A stretch of 64,000 nucleotides of DNA from Bedellia somnulentella (Eukaryota; Arthropoda; Insecta; Lepidoptera; Bedelliidae). The stretch spans positions 12,462,001 through 12,526,000 of the forward strand of contig OY755177.1 in the NCBI GenBank assembly GCA_963576735.1, written 5' to 3'. Each line of letters starts with the position of its first letter. The first letter of the stretch is position 1. A program made the position numbers and the translations under genes. Of this stretch, positions 1 through 10,739 are shown in pieces. The notes under the pieces were generated by a model. That model saw only the letters and a program-made list of their open reading frames with translations. It searched no databases and was not told the DNA's origin.

Positions 1-415
1 GCCCAATACATTTTCTGATAAGCTTTTGAAGCATTTAATACTTTTTCGAGCAACAGGCAACATATTTAAAATGAAAGTTTATTTTATCTTATATCTCTTT
101 GAAACTTTAAAACAGCTTGTATTTTATCGTCGCGTTATAACCAATAGCACGTGTAATTATTAGTTCTTCCTTGGACCTAGCCAGATCTGTGTACTATCTC
201 TATTTATTTATTTATTAACAAATAGTCATATTCATGTTTTACCACCATGAAGTAGTATCTAGTAGAAAATAATGGTTTACGTAACATTACTGGTGATCTT
301 ACTTTAAATTACATAATCAGACTTATTTTAAACTATTTTGCAATCCATGGAAATCCAGTGACAGTAATTAACATACTGGTTATCTAACAACTTATAACTG
401 CTAGTACTTTATATA
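1..415. other. AT-rich stretch, nothing recognised
   Basis: No open frame of note, repeat terminus or RNA gene is visible up to the Helitron border at 416. Confidence 0.5.
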
Positions 416-1017
416 TCTATACTAATATTATAAAGAGGAAAGGTTTGATTTTTTGTTTGTTTGTTTGTTTGAATTGAATAGGCTCTAAAACTACTGGACG
501 GATTTGAAAAATTCTTTCACTGTTTTGATGCTACACTATTCCCGAGTGACATAAGCTATATTTTATTTTCAAAAAAATTAGGGATCCTTACGTGAACTTC
601 AAAATTGTAACCCAAGGTGTTAAAGAAATACCAAAAAAAATCCTTACATCGCGTGCACTGCGAAAACTATTGACAATAGAATAAAATTATGTACTACAAT
701 TTTATAGAACACATCATTATCTAAAAAAAATGCCCCGACAGCATGTCTCTAACTATTATAGTTATCTCACAACAAGCGTCATTATATAAAATTATTTAAA
801 AATTAAATTAAAATCTTGCTTTAGAAAAGGCTCTTTATTTGTACCTATCTAATCCTTATAAAAAACGTATATATTATTTCAGACTACTTCAATACCCTTA
901 TATTACTTTTTGAATTATTCGATTCGAACATTCCATTCGAAAGTTATCTCGAATTAAAAAAAAATGGATAAAACTCCGCTCGATTAGCTATGCATAGTAA
1001 GTTGTTGCAGGCGTCAC

Positions 1018-1381
1018 GAAGGGGTACGGGAGGCTGCTTATCAAAGAGTTAAAGCAAAATTTAATTGTAGTGACTATTATCACTGGCCCAGCAGCCGGTC
1101 AATTAGCTCATATACCGAGGATACCGATGATCGCAACTGATCTGCCAATTCCATTTAAACGGCTACAATTTCCGGTTAAAACATCTTTTGCTTTAACAAT
1201 TAATAAGTCCCAAGGCCAAACCTTCAAATTAGTAGGGATTGACCTGCGAAAGAATTGTTTTACTCACGGTCAACTGTACGTTGGCCTGTCGCGGGTGGGA
1301 GCTCCTGAACATCAATTTATTTTGCTGCCCCAAAATACAACAACGTCAAATATTGTTTACAGGGAAGCTCTAACTCTATAA
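1018..1381 (+). pseudogene. C-terminal fragment of Helitron/PIF1-type DNA helicase
   Basis: The frame reads on from about 1031 to the stop at 1379-1381 and gives about 117 residues. Visible motifs are the segment RIPMIATDLPIPFKRLQFPV, the helicase motif FALTINKSQGQT and the terminal motif HGQLYVGLSRV. These are the last conserved blocks of PIF1-like helicases, in the form found at the C-terminus of Helitron Rep-Hel proteins. In an intact protein this domain helps unwind DNA during rolling-circle transposition. Upstream of about 1031 the similarity is lost, with a probable small indel near 1022-1030, and no Walker A or Rep domain is present. There is no usable ATG (the listed frame opens at GTG 1070). 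It is a remnant inside H1, not a functional gene. Confidence 0.85.
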
Positions 1382-1410
1382 ATTGAATGGCTTTTGATAT
1401 AATTACTCAT

Positions 1411-1645
1411 ACATACATATATACATATACTCACGGCTATAAATCCCTAGAAGGGGTAGCCAGAGCTAAAGAATTAGAAATTCCTCAGCCACATTTGGAA
1501 AATTGAGTGGGGATAGGATGGTAAAGTAAAGGTTGTTGGTGATGGGTCTCCAGCCGCATCGCCCAAAAATCCCTTAAAAGCCCCAATACCGTTAGTCGCC
1601 TCTTACGTACACCCATCGGTAGAAACGGGGTAGTGCTATTCTATG
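1411..1645 (-). repeat. SINE-A copy A1, nested in H1
   Basis: Near full-length SINE-A with its (TATG)n tail on the left. It is flanked by an 11-bp TSD, TAATTACTCAT, at 1400-1410 and 1646-1656. It inserted just after the helicase remnant. Confidence 0.9.
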
Positions 1646-1718
1646 TAATTACTCATTATGAAAAATAAAAAAAATAAAAAAATATATCTAAATATAAATA
1701 CAAAAAAAATATAACATA

Positions 1719-1962
1719 CATACATACATATACTCACGGCTATAAATCCCTAGAAGGGGTAGCCAGAGCTAAGGAATCAGAAATTCCTCAGCCACTTTTG
1801 GAAGTTGTGTGGGGAAAAGATGGTGAAATAAAGGTTGTTGGTGATGGGTCTCCAACCGCATCGCCCAAAAATCCCTCAAAAGCCCCAAAACCGTTAGTCG
1901 CCTCTTACGTACACCCACCGGAAGAAATGGGGTAGTGCTATTCTAAGCTGACACTACACAGC
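1719..1962 (-). repeat. SINE-A copy A2, nested in H1
   Basis: Near full-length SINE-A flanked by a 16-bp A/T-rich TSD (1703-1718 and 1963-1978). It has the same orientation as A1 and lies about 70 bp away. Confidence 0.9.
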
Positions 1963-2107
1963 AAAAAAATATAACATAGCTTAAAACTTAAAAAAATATA
2001 TTAAAATAATAATACATGTAATAAAATAAAAAACAAAATGTTATTGATAATTTATGCCCGAGCGAAGCCGGGACGGGCTGCTAGTGAATAATAATATTAT
2101 AATTTGT

Positions 2108-2352
2108 ATTGAAGTGTTGGTATAGAATAGCACTACCCCATTTCTTCCCTTAGGTCTTTCGAACAAGAGGAGAATAAGGGTATTGGGTCTTTTTAATTGG
2201 TTTTTTTGGCGATGTGTTTGGAGACCAATCACCAAAACCCTTTTTTTTACAATCTTATCCCCACACTTCTTCCAAAACTGGCAGAGGAATTTCTTATTCC
2301 AAAACTCTGGTTTCCCCTCCTAGGGATTTATAGTCGTGAGTATATTTATATA
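2108..2352 (+). repeat. SINE-A copy A3, diverged
   Basis: The head (TAGAATAGCACTACCCC), the GGAGACC core, the GGGATTTATAG hairpin arm and the GTGAGTATAT tail are recognisable with many substitutions. It starts just outside the H1 3' end. Confidence 0.8.
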
Positions 2353-3358
2353 AGCATATATGATGAAAATTTAAGTCTTTATCAAATAATAATCTTAGAG
2401 TCGTTCTTTGATGTAAGATTGTACTCTTACCATTGTTACTTTAATTCCAACGTTACCTAAAGATTAAGCCTTACGAAAATCTACTAGTTACACGTATCTG
2501 TAAAATTTAGTTTCTCTGGATGAGATTCTAAATGATCATTTTTTTAATGGTGACACTTTAATATGAACATTTAAACGAAGAATTTATTTTAATATCTTAT
2601 CTTTTATTCTTAAGAGAAGAAATAAATATAATTTTAAAAATTAAAAGACATTGAAATAGTAAGACAAATTAATATTTGCTGAGGATAAGCGTCCGTAGGA
2701 AAACTACTTTAATTAAATGTATTCATTTAAAATAAACATTATTGAATTGCGATTGGCGTAACTCCAAAATACAATAAATGTATTTATAAAGAATTTACTA
2801 CACCATACCGAAATAAAATTAAACTATGAGAAATAGTGAAATTTTCATCATATATCTAGTTCATTTGAATTCTTAATTATAATAAGACAAGTCCATATAA
2901 TATTGCTTATAATACAATACTCCTATACTTTTATATGAAAAAATATTCTCATATCCTCAAAAGCGGCGAACAAAGGTAATTTGACGTTATTTGACCCGGT
3001 TAATAATTTAGGAGACATCAAGGAATAAAAACTGCCTGTCATTTAGCAAACACAGAAAGCCACTTAGCCGGTGATTATTATGCTTATTTTGTTTTGTTTT
3101 TTACCAAATTAGAAAAAGCGGAAGGTTTTTCATTGGTGTGTTTCATTAGCTATTTTCATTTTCTGATTTAAAGTTAAATATGGGATAGATATTTATAGAG
3201 TAAAGATATTTCACTAAAAGTACTAAACTGCAAATGCGTGGCTATCATTTCGTATCTTGATATCAGAAGCAAATGAGAGTTTTAAAAAAATATGTCGGAG
3301 AAAATGATTCATCGTAATAAAATTAAAATGAAATTTGACCTAGCTCATTGCGTTTACT
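2353..3358. other. AT-rich stretch, nothing recognised
   Basis: No coding signal, element terminus or RNA gene could be seen. Confidence 0.45.
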
Positions 3359-3367
3359 AAGCTTGAT

Positions 3368-3619
3368 ACATACATACATACATATACTCACGGCTGTAAA
3401 TCCCTAGAAGGGGTAGCCAGAGCTAAGGAATTAGAAATTCCTCAGCCACATTTGGAAATGTGAGTGGGGAAAAGATGGTAAAAATAAAGGTTGTTGGTGA
3501 TGGGTCTCTAACCGCATCGCCCAAAAATCCCTTAAAAGCCCCAATACCGTTAGTCGCCCCTTACGTACACCCATCGGTAGAAACGGGGTAGTGCTATTCT
3601 AAGCCGACACTACACGGCG
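3368..3619 (-). repeat. SINE-A copy A4
   Basis: Full-length copy flanked by a 9-bp TSD, AAGCTTGAT, at 3359-3367 and 3620-3628. Tail (TATG)n on the left. Confidence 0.9.
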
Positions 3620-3628
3620 AAGCTTGAT

Positions 3629-4845
3629 CTTTGTTAATTAAATTAATTGTATTACTATAATATTTACTTGCGCTTTAAATACCAATCGTATTGAGTAAAA
3701 ACCGCTACTTTAAAAAACGTTTTCAAAGAACATATCAGTTCTATAAAAATACTGCAGCTTGTTAAAATAGTATTTCTAGCTTTTCTAAGCCAAGTTGTTT
3801 TTATAATTAAACTTGCCGTATATCAGACAGGACCGGTGCAACAGGATAAGACGGAACTAGTTATGAAAGCAGTACAGTGTTGCATTACATACTGAGGATA
3901 ATCTGGATTTTTCTAGTTAATGCTACGCTAAGAAACATCAACGACACTGGCTTAAATGTTACATGGTAGCACTGGTAGGAACATATCGAAGTTTACTTTT
4001 TATATGATCAAGATTTGGTTTTTGGACTACAAACTATGGTGTTTCGCTATTCTTACTGACGATTAAATATTTTTACTGTATTCTTATATATTTAAGATAA
4101 TGCCTTATAACTCCCCCGTTATAATTTCAGAGTTAAGCAGTAATATTTAAAAAAAATGCCTTTTTAAGCTACTTTATTATGTAAACATTTGGAATTTATC
4201 CTTATAGTGTATCTTAGAATAGCATTACTTCATATCCGTGGGTAAATTATGAAGAAGCTTATGTTACTGAGACATTTGAAGTAACTATTCGGCGATGGGG
4301 GAGGAAGACAATCAACACATCCTTTGAACCTTTTTTGGAGGTCGCGTGTTCGATTCAATATTATTTATGTGCGTTTTGCACTTTTGCACTAACTTGCTTT
4401 TTTTTAAAACTATTTTTACTAGCTATTTTCCTTTGAACTTTTAAAGCAGATTGAGAAACAGTCGACCCCAAATCTATGACTACTCTTTTCATGAATAATA
4501 ACCCTGAGTTTTAGTACGAGATAAGTTTAGTACGATACAAAAAGCACCAAGCTCCAAGGATCTCTGTTCCGAAATGCACTTAGATACAGTTGCAATGCTT
4601 AGCGCGGTCTAGTGTCAACAACCTGCAAAGTCAAGTAAAACAGGTTTCTATTCTAGTTATATGACACTGAACTCTTCGCGGAATTACTATAGAAATATTC
4701 ATGTAGGACTGTTTTTATTTTATTGAATGGTTATTTATGTACAACAAGAAAAGTTGCTGTCTATTTATTTATTTTATTTTCTCTGGAAGATTAACAGACC
4801 AATACAAACAATATAATACTAATTATGAAAACACAATTGTCATTA
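3629..4845. other. AT-rich stretch, nothing firm
   Basis: No gene seen. A GTGTTCGATTC motif near 4346 resembles an RNA polymerase III B box, but no matching A box was found. Confidence 0.4.
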
Positions 4846-5077
4846 GTGTCGGCTTAGAATAGCACTGCCCCATTTTTTCCCATGGGTGATCGCAAGAGAT
4901 TGACTCGATCGTATTGGAGCTTTGTGTGATTTTTAGGCGATTCGGTTGAAGACCCATCAGCAAAAATATTAATATCAGTTTCCCCTCTGAACTTTCAAAA
5001 GTGGTAGTACAATTTTCTGATTATAAAGGTCTGGTTACCCCTTTTAGGGATTTATAGCCGTGAGTATACGTATGTAC
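4846..5077 (+). repeat. SINE-A copy A5, diverged
   Basis: Head GTGTCGGCTTAGAATAGCAC and 3' end TTTATAGCCGTGAGTATACG are clear, with substitutions between them. Confidence 0.85.
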
Positions 5078-5291
5078 CATGACATAATTATAGTAGATAA
5101 ATATACAAACAGAAATTATACTACTTTCGTTTTTGTATACACAGCCCCAGTGTAAATAGGTTATACCGGTAAGAAAGTTAGAAGCGCAATTTTTCGTTGT
5201 ATTTTCCAACATATCCTAAAAAGGTCTTCGCACTAAGAAATAGATAAATACATAATACTTTATTAAATTACAGAAAGCAAGGGCAATAAAT

Positions 5292-7103
5292 ATGAAAGCA
5301 ACATGGCAGGTGATAAACTCCCTAACTAACTATAAGCCCAAGAATTCAAAATCTCTAGATTTATTATTAGGTGACAAAAATCCCAAAAACCAGGTTACGG
5401 AACTCAACAAATATTTTGCAAATGTCGGCAAATCCTTGGCTGATGATATTATAAAAAATAAAACTAGTACCTACACTACTCCAATGCCAAAGCTTAGACA
5501 AAAAGATTCTTTTGTTTTGCTTCATACAGACTCAACGGAGGTTATAGAAGTAATAAATAGTTTAAGTAACAAATTAAGTTCTGGTCATGATATGGTACCT
5601 ACTGCTGTGTTTAAACAAAACAAACAAATACTTACTGGTCCAATAGTACATTTGATTAACTTATCTTTTACAGCTGGGATTTTCCCAAAAGTACTAAAAC
5701 ATGCAACTGTTATACCAGTACATAAAAGTGGTGATAAAAAAATATTTGGAAATTATAGACCAATATCCCTTCTTCCAACAATGGCCAAAATTCTTGAGAA
5801 AGTTATAAACAAACGCTTAGTTAATTATTTAGAATCGAAACAACTATTATCAAGCAAACAATATGGTTTCCGTAAGGGTTTCTCAACCACTGATGCTGTC
5901 ACAAATTTGACAAACACGGTTGCTGATAATCTTGATAAGGGTAGAAAATGCATAGGGATTTTTATTGATCTAGCAAAAGCTTTTGATAGTGTTCATGTTT
6001 CTAATCTATTAAACAAACTTGAGTGCTATGGAATACGAGACTTACAGTTGCAGTTATTTAAGGATTACTTGTCAGATAGGACCCAGTCTGTTAAGGTGGA
6101 TTCAATAATTAGTGACCCGCAACCTATATACTATGGTGTACCCCAGGGAAGCGTCCTTGGACCAACTCTCTTCCTCATGTACATCAACGATCTGTGTAAC
6201 ACCAAACTACTCCAAGGAGAAGTTTTTACATTCGCTGATGATACTGCTCTCCTGTTTTGGGGTGAAAATTGGGAAAAGGCTAGGCAACACGCACAGGAAG
6301 GTTTTGATAAGGTTTCACACTGGATGACAGCTAACTTGTTAAGTCTAAATACTATTAAAACTAAATTTCTATTTTCTATTAGTATTCGACAAAACACACA
6401 GCCACATGAACCATTGATTATAGTATCTCATAATTCTAGTTGTGAAGGGCTTGTTCATTGTCAATGTCCTAAATTGAGTGAATGTGAAACAATAAAGTAT
6501 CTTGGAGTTATTATCGATAATAAACTTTCTTTTAGGCCCCATATTGAATTGCTTTCTTCAAGAGTACGTAAATTAATGTCAGTTTTTAAAAATCTTCGCC
6601 ACGCTATGGACAAAGAAACACTAAAGATAGTGTATTACGCATTGTGTGAGTCTATTTTAACATACTGCATAGGTGCATGGGGTGGTAGCTGCAGGTCCGT
6701 ACTATTACAGCTCGAAAGAGCTCAGAGAGCAGTTTTAAAAGTTGGCTTATGTTTACCATTCTTATATCCAACAACTGAGCTCTATAAAGTTGCCGAAGTT
6801 TTGTCAGTTAGGAAATTATTTATTCTGCGACAAGTAGAAAAAATGCATAAAAGTAAAAGTGATGTTGAAACAAAAAAAATATCTCACTTGAGAAATACTG
6901 GTAGAGTTTTTAACATCCCGAAACTTAAAACGGCATTCTCTGGGAGATTTCCATTGTTCCTATCAGGATTTATTTACAATAAAATTAATAAAATTTTGGA
7001 TATCTCTAGCGTTTGTAGTCATAAGGCTAAGGAGATGGTTGCTACATGGTTGCACTCATTATCATATTCTGAGACAGAAGACATCCTAATTGTTCAACAG
7101 TGA
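5292..7103 (+). CDS. Reverse transcriptase, C-terminal part of LINE ORF2 (truncated element)
   Basis: 603 codons are open without a break. RT landmarks in order: NYRPISLLPTMAKILEK (about residues 154-170), YGFRKGFSTTDA (191-202), FIDLAKAFD with the first catalytic aspartate (224-232), GVPQGSVLGP (282-291), and FADD with the catalytic aspartate pair (314-317). A thumb and C-terminal region follows (KYLGVIID, LRHAMDKETLKIVYYALCES, LTYCIGAWG). The protein would copy element RNA at a nicked target in the nucleus. The N-terminal endonuclease is missing because the insertion is 5' truncated, and the frame is open in the same phase from 5256, so the ATG at 5292 is probably internal to the original ORF2. 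Expression would depend on a neighbouring promoter. Confidence 0.9.
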   Translation: MKATWQVINSLTNYKPKNSKSLDLLLGDKNPKNQVTELNKYFANVGKSLADDIIKNKTSTYTTPMPKLRQKDSFVLLHTDSTEVIEVINSLSNKLSSGHDMVPTAVFKQNKQILTGPIVHLINLSFTAGIFPKVLKHATVIPVHKSGDKKIFGNYRPISLLPTMAKILEKVINKRLVNYLESKQLLSSKQYGFRKGFSTTDAVTNLTNTVADNLDKGRKCIGIFIDLAKAFDSVHVSNLLNKLECYGIRDLQLQLFKDYLSDRTQSVKVDSIISDPQPIYYGVPQGSVLGPTLFLMYINDLCNTKLLQGEVFTFADDTALLFWGENWEKARQHAQEGFDKVSHWMTANLLSLNTIKTKFLFSISIRQNTQPHEPLIIVSHNSSCEGLVHCQCPKLSECETIKYLGVIIDNKLSFRPHIELLSSRVRKLMSVFKNLRHAMDKETLKIVYYALCESILTYCIGAWGGSCRSVLLQLERAQRAVLKVGLCLPFLYPTTELYKVAEVLSVRKLFILRQVEKMHKSKSDVETKKISHLRNTGRVFNIPKLKTAFSGRFPLFLSGFIYNKINKILDISSVCSHKAKEMVATWLHSLSYSETEDILIVQQ

Positions 7104-7116
7104 CAGAAGTAGCATT

Positions 7117-7225
7117 TTTCACGCACTCATTCATTCACTCACATAAACACACACACGCCCCCACACGCCCCCACACACTCACTCACACTCACACACACGC
7201 CCCCTCACACTCACTCACACACACT
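7117..7225 (+). repeat. CA-rich simple repeat in LINE 3' UTR
   Basis: Tract of CACTCA, CACACA and ACGCCCCC units right after the stop codon. A similar tract sits at the same place in the broken LINE at 28.8-29.6 kb, so it is part of the family's 3' UTR. Confidence 0.8.
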
Positions 7226-7576
7226 TTCTCTTAAACACTATACATCCAAGTAAAATAGTTTATATATATATATATATTTTTTCTATAAATCATTTTCCTA
7301 GTTCTGCTTATTTTGTATACTTTTTTAGTGTTAGGTTTTTCTTTAACAATTATGTTTGTGTATAATTTTAGTTTAGAAATCAATGTAAATATCGAGAAAG
7401 GCCACCCGCAATACAGGTTTTACCTAGTGCAGGGGCCATTGGAAAAATCGCCATGTAATTCAAAATGCGCAATAAACAATTTTATTTATTTATTTTATTT
7501 AAATCGTCGTAGCTTCTTTAGTATTTGCAATATAAATTTTTAATAAAACATTGGTACTGGATACCGAATAAATTAC

Positions 7577-7637
7577 TTATTCGCCTCTCACGATACACGT
7601 AGGATGAAATGGGTTGTGCTGTTCTAAGTCGACAGCG
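7577..7637 (-). repeat. SINE-A 5'-head fragment (A6)
   Basis: TCGCCTCTCACGATAC and GTGCTGTTCTAAGTCGACA match the SINE-A head on the minus strand. The rest is missing. Confidence 0.6.
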
Positions 7638-8008
7638 AAAAGATTAGTAATTAATATATGGTCATGTTATACTGTATCCGCGCAAAATGGCAAAACTTAT
7701 GCCTTATCAAGGTCAAAGCCACTATTTAGCCTTAAGGTGGTTAGTATAACGTTTGAAAGAAAAAGTAACTGTCAGATTTGTACTCTTTCAGTAAATGTTT
7801 ATGTGTTAAATTCACAAATGTGCTCCCTAAAAAATAATAATTAAAATGCAGGTTTTACAGCTCACAGAGCATCATTTGTCATTACTAAATTGTCAACAAG
7901 GGATTCGTGTGCATATTCTAAACTAATGAAGATTAATAACACCGCAAATCCGGTGAAAAATAGACGGTATATACTTAAACAAACACAAATAAAATACTTA
8001 TAAAATTT

Positions 8009-8172
8009 TGCCGTGTAGTGCCAGCTTAGAATGTCACTACCCCTTTCTACCCACGGGTGTCGTAAGGGGCGACTAAGGGTATGGGGCTTTTTTTTAATGG
8101 TTTTTGTGCGATGCGGTTGGAGACCCATCACCAACGATACTTTATTTCTACCATCTTCTCCCCTGTGTATAA
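8009..8172 (+). repeat. SINE-A copy A7, 3' truncated
   Basis: Head GCCGTGTAGTGCCAGCTTAG and GGGTGTCGTAAGGGGCGAC belong to the second SINE-A subtype. Similarity ends after the ACCATCTTCTCCCC block, so the tail is lost. Confidence 0.8.
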
Positions 8173-8323
8173 TAAATATAAAAAATGTATAACTTAAATC
8201 ATGCATAAAATGAAGCAAAATAAAATATGTCTATTTTAATTCTCAGCAAACGGAAAGTATTAAAAAATCTTAAATAATTGACAAGTGTCCTATTTCCGTT
8301 TCAACATGGCTGCCTCGGAGTAT

Positions 8324-8415
8324 CTGCCAATGATCAAATAAAAATGTACAATTTAAATGGCTGCGTTTCCGGTTGGCCGAGGCGTATATTGCATTTTCGC
8401 CTGATTGACGTGTCG
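8324..8415 (+). repeat. 92-bp direct repeat, left copy
   Basis: Unit shared with 8681-8772. It runs from CTGCCAATGATCAAATAAAA to CTGATTGACGTGTCG and has only a few mismatches to the right copy. The unit is not a repeat family that I recognise. Confidence 0.85.
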
Positions 8416-8421
8416 CTTTCG

Positions 8422-8661
8422 ACATACATACATATACTCACGGCTATAATTATTTAAAAGTGGTAACCAGAGCTTCATAATAAAAAAATATCAGCCAGTT
8501 CAGGAAGTTAAGTAGGAAAATTTTAATATAAAATAAAAAAAGATAGGTCTCCATCGGTATCGCCCAAAAAATACTTGAATAACCCCAATATCCTAAGTCG
8601 TCTCTGACTAACAACCAAAAGATGAAATAGGGTAGAGCTTTGCGAGAAAACACTACACAGG
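8422..8661 (-). repeat. SINE-A copy A8, diverged
   Basis: Tail ACATACATACATATACTCAC and head remnants are recognisable. It lies between the two 92-bp direct repeats and makes up most of the spacer. Confidence 0.8.
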
Positions 8662-8680
8662 AAATCTACACACGAAAAAT

Positions 8681-8772
8681 CTGCAAATGATCAAATAAAA
8701 ATGTACAATTTAAATGGCTGTGTTTCCGGTCGTTCGAGGCGAATATTGCATTTTCGCCTGATTGACGTGTCG
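8681..8772 (+). repeat. 92-bp direct repeat, right copy
   Basis: Same unit as 8324-8415, from CTGCAAATGATCAAATAAAA to GATTGACGTGTCG. Far longer than a transposition TSD. Confidence 0.85.
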
Positions 8773-9002
8773 AGTGCATAATAAATAACTTAGCCAGCCT
8801 ATATGCAGAACAACTCGCCTCTGATTCACGTATGATTGCAGTTGCTTACTTTTTTGTTTGCATAATTCAGACAGCGCGATGAACTTGCTTGTTTGTTTTT
8901 GCTATATAATATTTTGGTTTCTACTCTGTCATTTATATAAAAAAATACAAAGTCACACATCAGTTAATACATATCTACTACATAGTCACGTTGTGTTATT
9001 GA

Positions 9003-9045
9003 CATTGAGGAAGACAAAGACTATTCATCGCCACTTTGTGATAGT
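9003..9045 (-). repeat. Possible LINE-L 3' fragment
   Basis: AGACTATTCATCGCCACTTT resembles the minus strand of the LINE-L 3' end (GACTATCGATCGCCACTTT). Too short to be sure. Confidence 0.35.
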
Positions 9046-9265
9046 GAGTTCCTTTTGAGAAAATAAAGAGCAAGTTGGAATGAGCATATATGAGAAGATC
9101 GTCTATGTATTCTTATAGAAAGCTTCAGTGTGCCCGAAAAATTAATACTCCATTGAACTAGTAAGTATGTTAATGCAGTAAATTATTATTTTTGCAATTT
9201 TAAATAGAGCTTAAAAAAATACTCATTCTAACTTAGGATTTAAAAAGAGGTGTTTCAGGAGTACA

Positions 9266-9405
9266 AACATACCTACATATACTCACGGCAATAAATCCTT
9301 AGAAGGGATGGGATAGCCAGAGCTTCGTAATAGAAACATCCTCAGTCATTGTGAAAACTTTGGTGGTAAAAGGGTTGAAAAGAAAGATTATCAGGAGTGT
9401 AGTGT
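9266..9405 (-). repeat. SINE-A copy A9, partial
   Basis: Tail ACATACCTACATATACTCAC plus the hairpin region is present. The head half is missing or unrecognisable. Confidence 0.75.
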
Positions 9406-9560
9406 TAAATATGACTACTTTTATCAAAGAAGTGGGAGTGACACAACAAGCAGCAGTTAGCAATTCAACGCTAAGCATGATAAGCCAACTAAGACTTACA
9501 AAGCCAGTAAATATTTAATTAACTAACTCTTTGTATTATATTATGTTATACCCCTTTAAG

Positions 9561-9711
9561 GTGTCGGCTTAGTGTAAAACTTATCCATATCCTTCCACGG
9601 GCTTTGGCCATCGACGCTTTTAAAGTGATTGTTCTGGTGACATAGCTGAAGATCCATCACCAACGCTTCTTTATTTTCTTATCTTTTTCTCACTCTATCC
9701 TCAAAACAAAT
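9561..9711 (+). repeat. SINE-A copy A10, diverged and partial
   Basis: GTGTCGGCTTAG, GAAGATCCATCACCAACGCT and TTTCTCACTCTATCCTCAAA follow SINE-A order with heavy decay. The 3' tail is absent. Confidence 0.55.
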
Positions 9712-10235
9712 GAAAAAAATTTGACTTCTGAAGACCCTTTTTGGGATATTTTCTCAGTAAGTTTAGAATTAGGTAATGGCCAAAATATTTTTGTCTAAAA
9801 GTTCTATAACGAAATTACAAAGTACAAAATGTATGCGACAACAAACCCGAGCGATTTTCCATAAACTATAATGGTTTCTGTTTAATATGCGCCGTGTCCC
9901 TGCATCGCATAAACGACGCAAATTTTGCTTGCTTTTTTACTAAAGGAAAATATGTGCGGTAAAATTCTGTGTATATTTTATTGAAGTGTTTGAAACAGTT
10001 GGTACCGAATTTCCTCACTTGTCAATCGTTCACGCGTGACTGATCGAGTCACATGTCCCGATTCTTCGTAGGTCCTTTGCAAATTATTTAAATTCCATGT
10101 TTCGTATTTGTAACAGGAAAATACAACGCATCTATAAACCCCGGAAAATGCTTTCACAAAATGATTTGGCCAAATATTTTCCATAATGTTCCAACAATAT
10201 ACCAACTATTTTGGTAAAAGATTGAATTTTCTTCT
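9712..10235. other. No recognised feature
   Basis: AT-rich. The short minus-strand open frame here shows no recognisable domain. Confidence 0.4.
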
Positions 10236-10292
10236 AGCTTATACTAACGGCTATAGATTCCAAAACAGGGTAACCAGAGTTTCAAATTTGGT
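10236..10292 (-). repeat. SINE-A 3' fragment (A11)
   Basis: CTTATACTAACGGCTATAGA followed by GGTAACCAGAGTTTC matches the minus strand of the SINE-A 3' hairpin and tail. Confidence 0.6.
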
Positions 10293-10739
10293 TTAAGGGC
10301 CTCCCCGCATTTTGCAGCTATTGCGCTCACTCTTACGTCAAATTTACTGAGAGTGACAGGGACGGAAAAAACGCGCGCGCAGGATAAATGTTGTTTATTT
10401 AGTTTTATTGAATAACTATAATGTTTAAATGAAAAGTTAAACATCAAAGTTACAGATCTTAAAGCTACGCGTATATAGACACATAATGAATTCACATGTA
10501 TGTTATGCCAATGGAGCCTATACGGTTTTTATGAAAACAAAGCATGTTCCAATTAATTTTTTTTCATCATATTTTTAAACATATTATTAAAATGTTAAAC
10601 ATCAAATTTTAACACCATGAACTAATCACCAACATATATTTTATTCATGTCATATCAATATCATCAAATCAGACTTTATAGCATTTCCAAACAATCAATA
10701 TCAACCTATTTTTCGGGGGACGCCCTTAAAAATACTTTT

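Larger units (their letters stand above)
416..2084 (+). mobile_element. Helitron (H1), internally deleted, with two nested SINEs
   Basis: The 5' end reads TCTATACTAATATTATAAAG, preceded by A. It is followed by a (GTTT)n tract and an ACTACTGGACGGATTT motif that also opens the other Helitrons here. The 3' end has a hairpin (CCCG 2057-2060, loop AGCGAAGC, CGGG 2069-2072), then 8 bases, then CTAG at 2081-2084 followed by T. TC at the start, hairpin plus CTRR at the end and insertion between A and T are the hallmarks of Helitrons, which move by rolling-circle replication. Inside are a remnant of the helicase 3' end and two minus-strand SINE-A insertions with their own TSDs. Without the SINEs the element is about 1.15 kb. 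Rep and most of the helicase are missing, so it cannot move on its own. Pairing the two ends as one element is inferred from their orientation and the helicase fragment between them. Confidence 0.75.
5256..7503 (+). mobile_element. 5'-truncated jockey/CR1-type non-LTR retrotransposon (LINE J1)
   Basis: The insertion holds the RT half of ORF2, a CA-rich 3' UTR and a tail of TTTA units ending near 7503. ORF1 and the apurinic endonuclease domain are absent, so it is a dead-on-arrival 5'-truncated copy. Coding similarity begins about 30 bases before the first ATG. The style of the RT (QYGFRKGFSTTDA, FADDTALL) suggests a Daphne- or CR1/L2-like lineage; a clade call needs a tree. The intact frame implies a recent insertion. 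Confidence 0.85.

Noticed and set aside
4339..4356. B-box-like motif as a SINE head
   Set aside because: Only one motif matches; no A box at proper distance and no repeated body.
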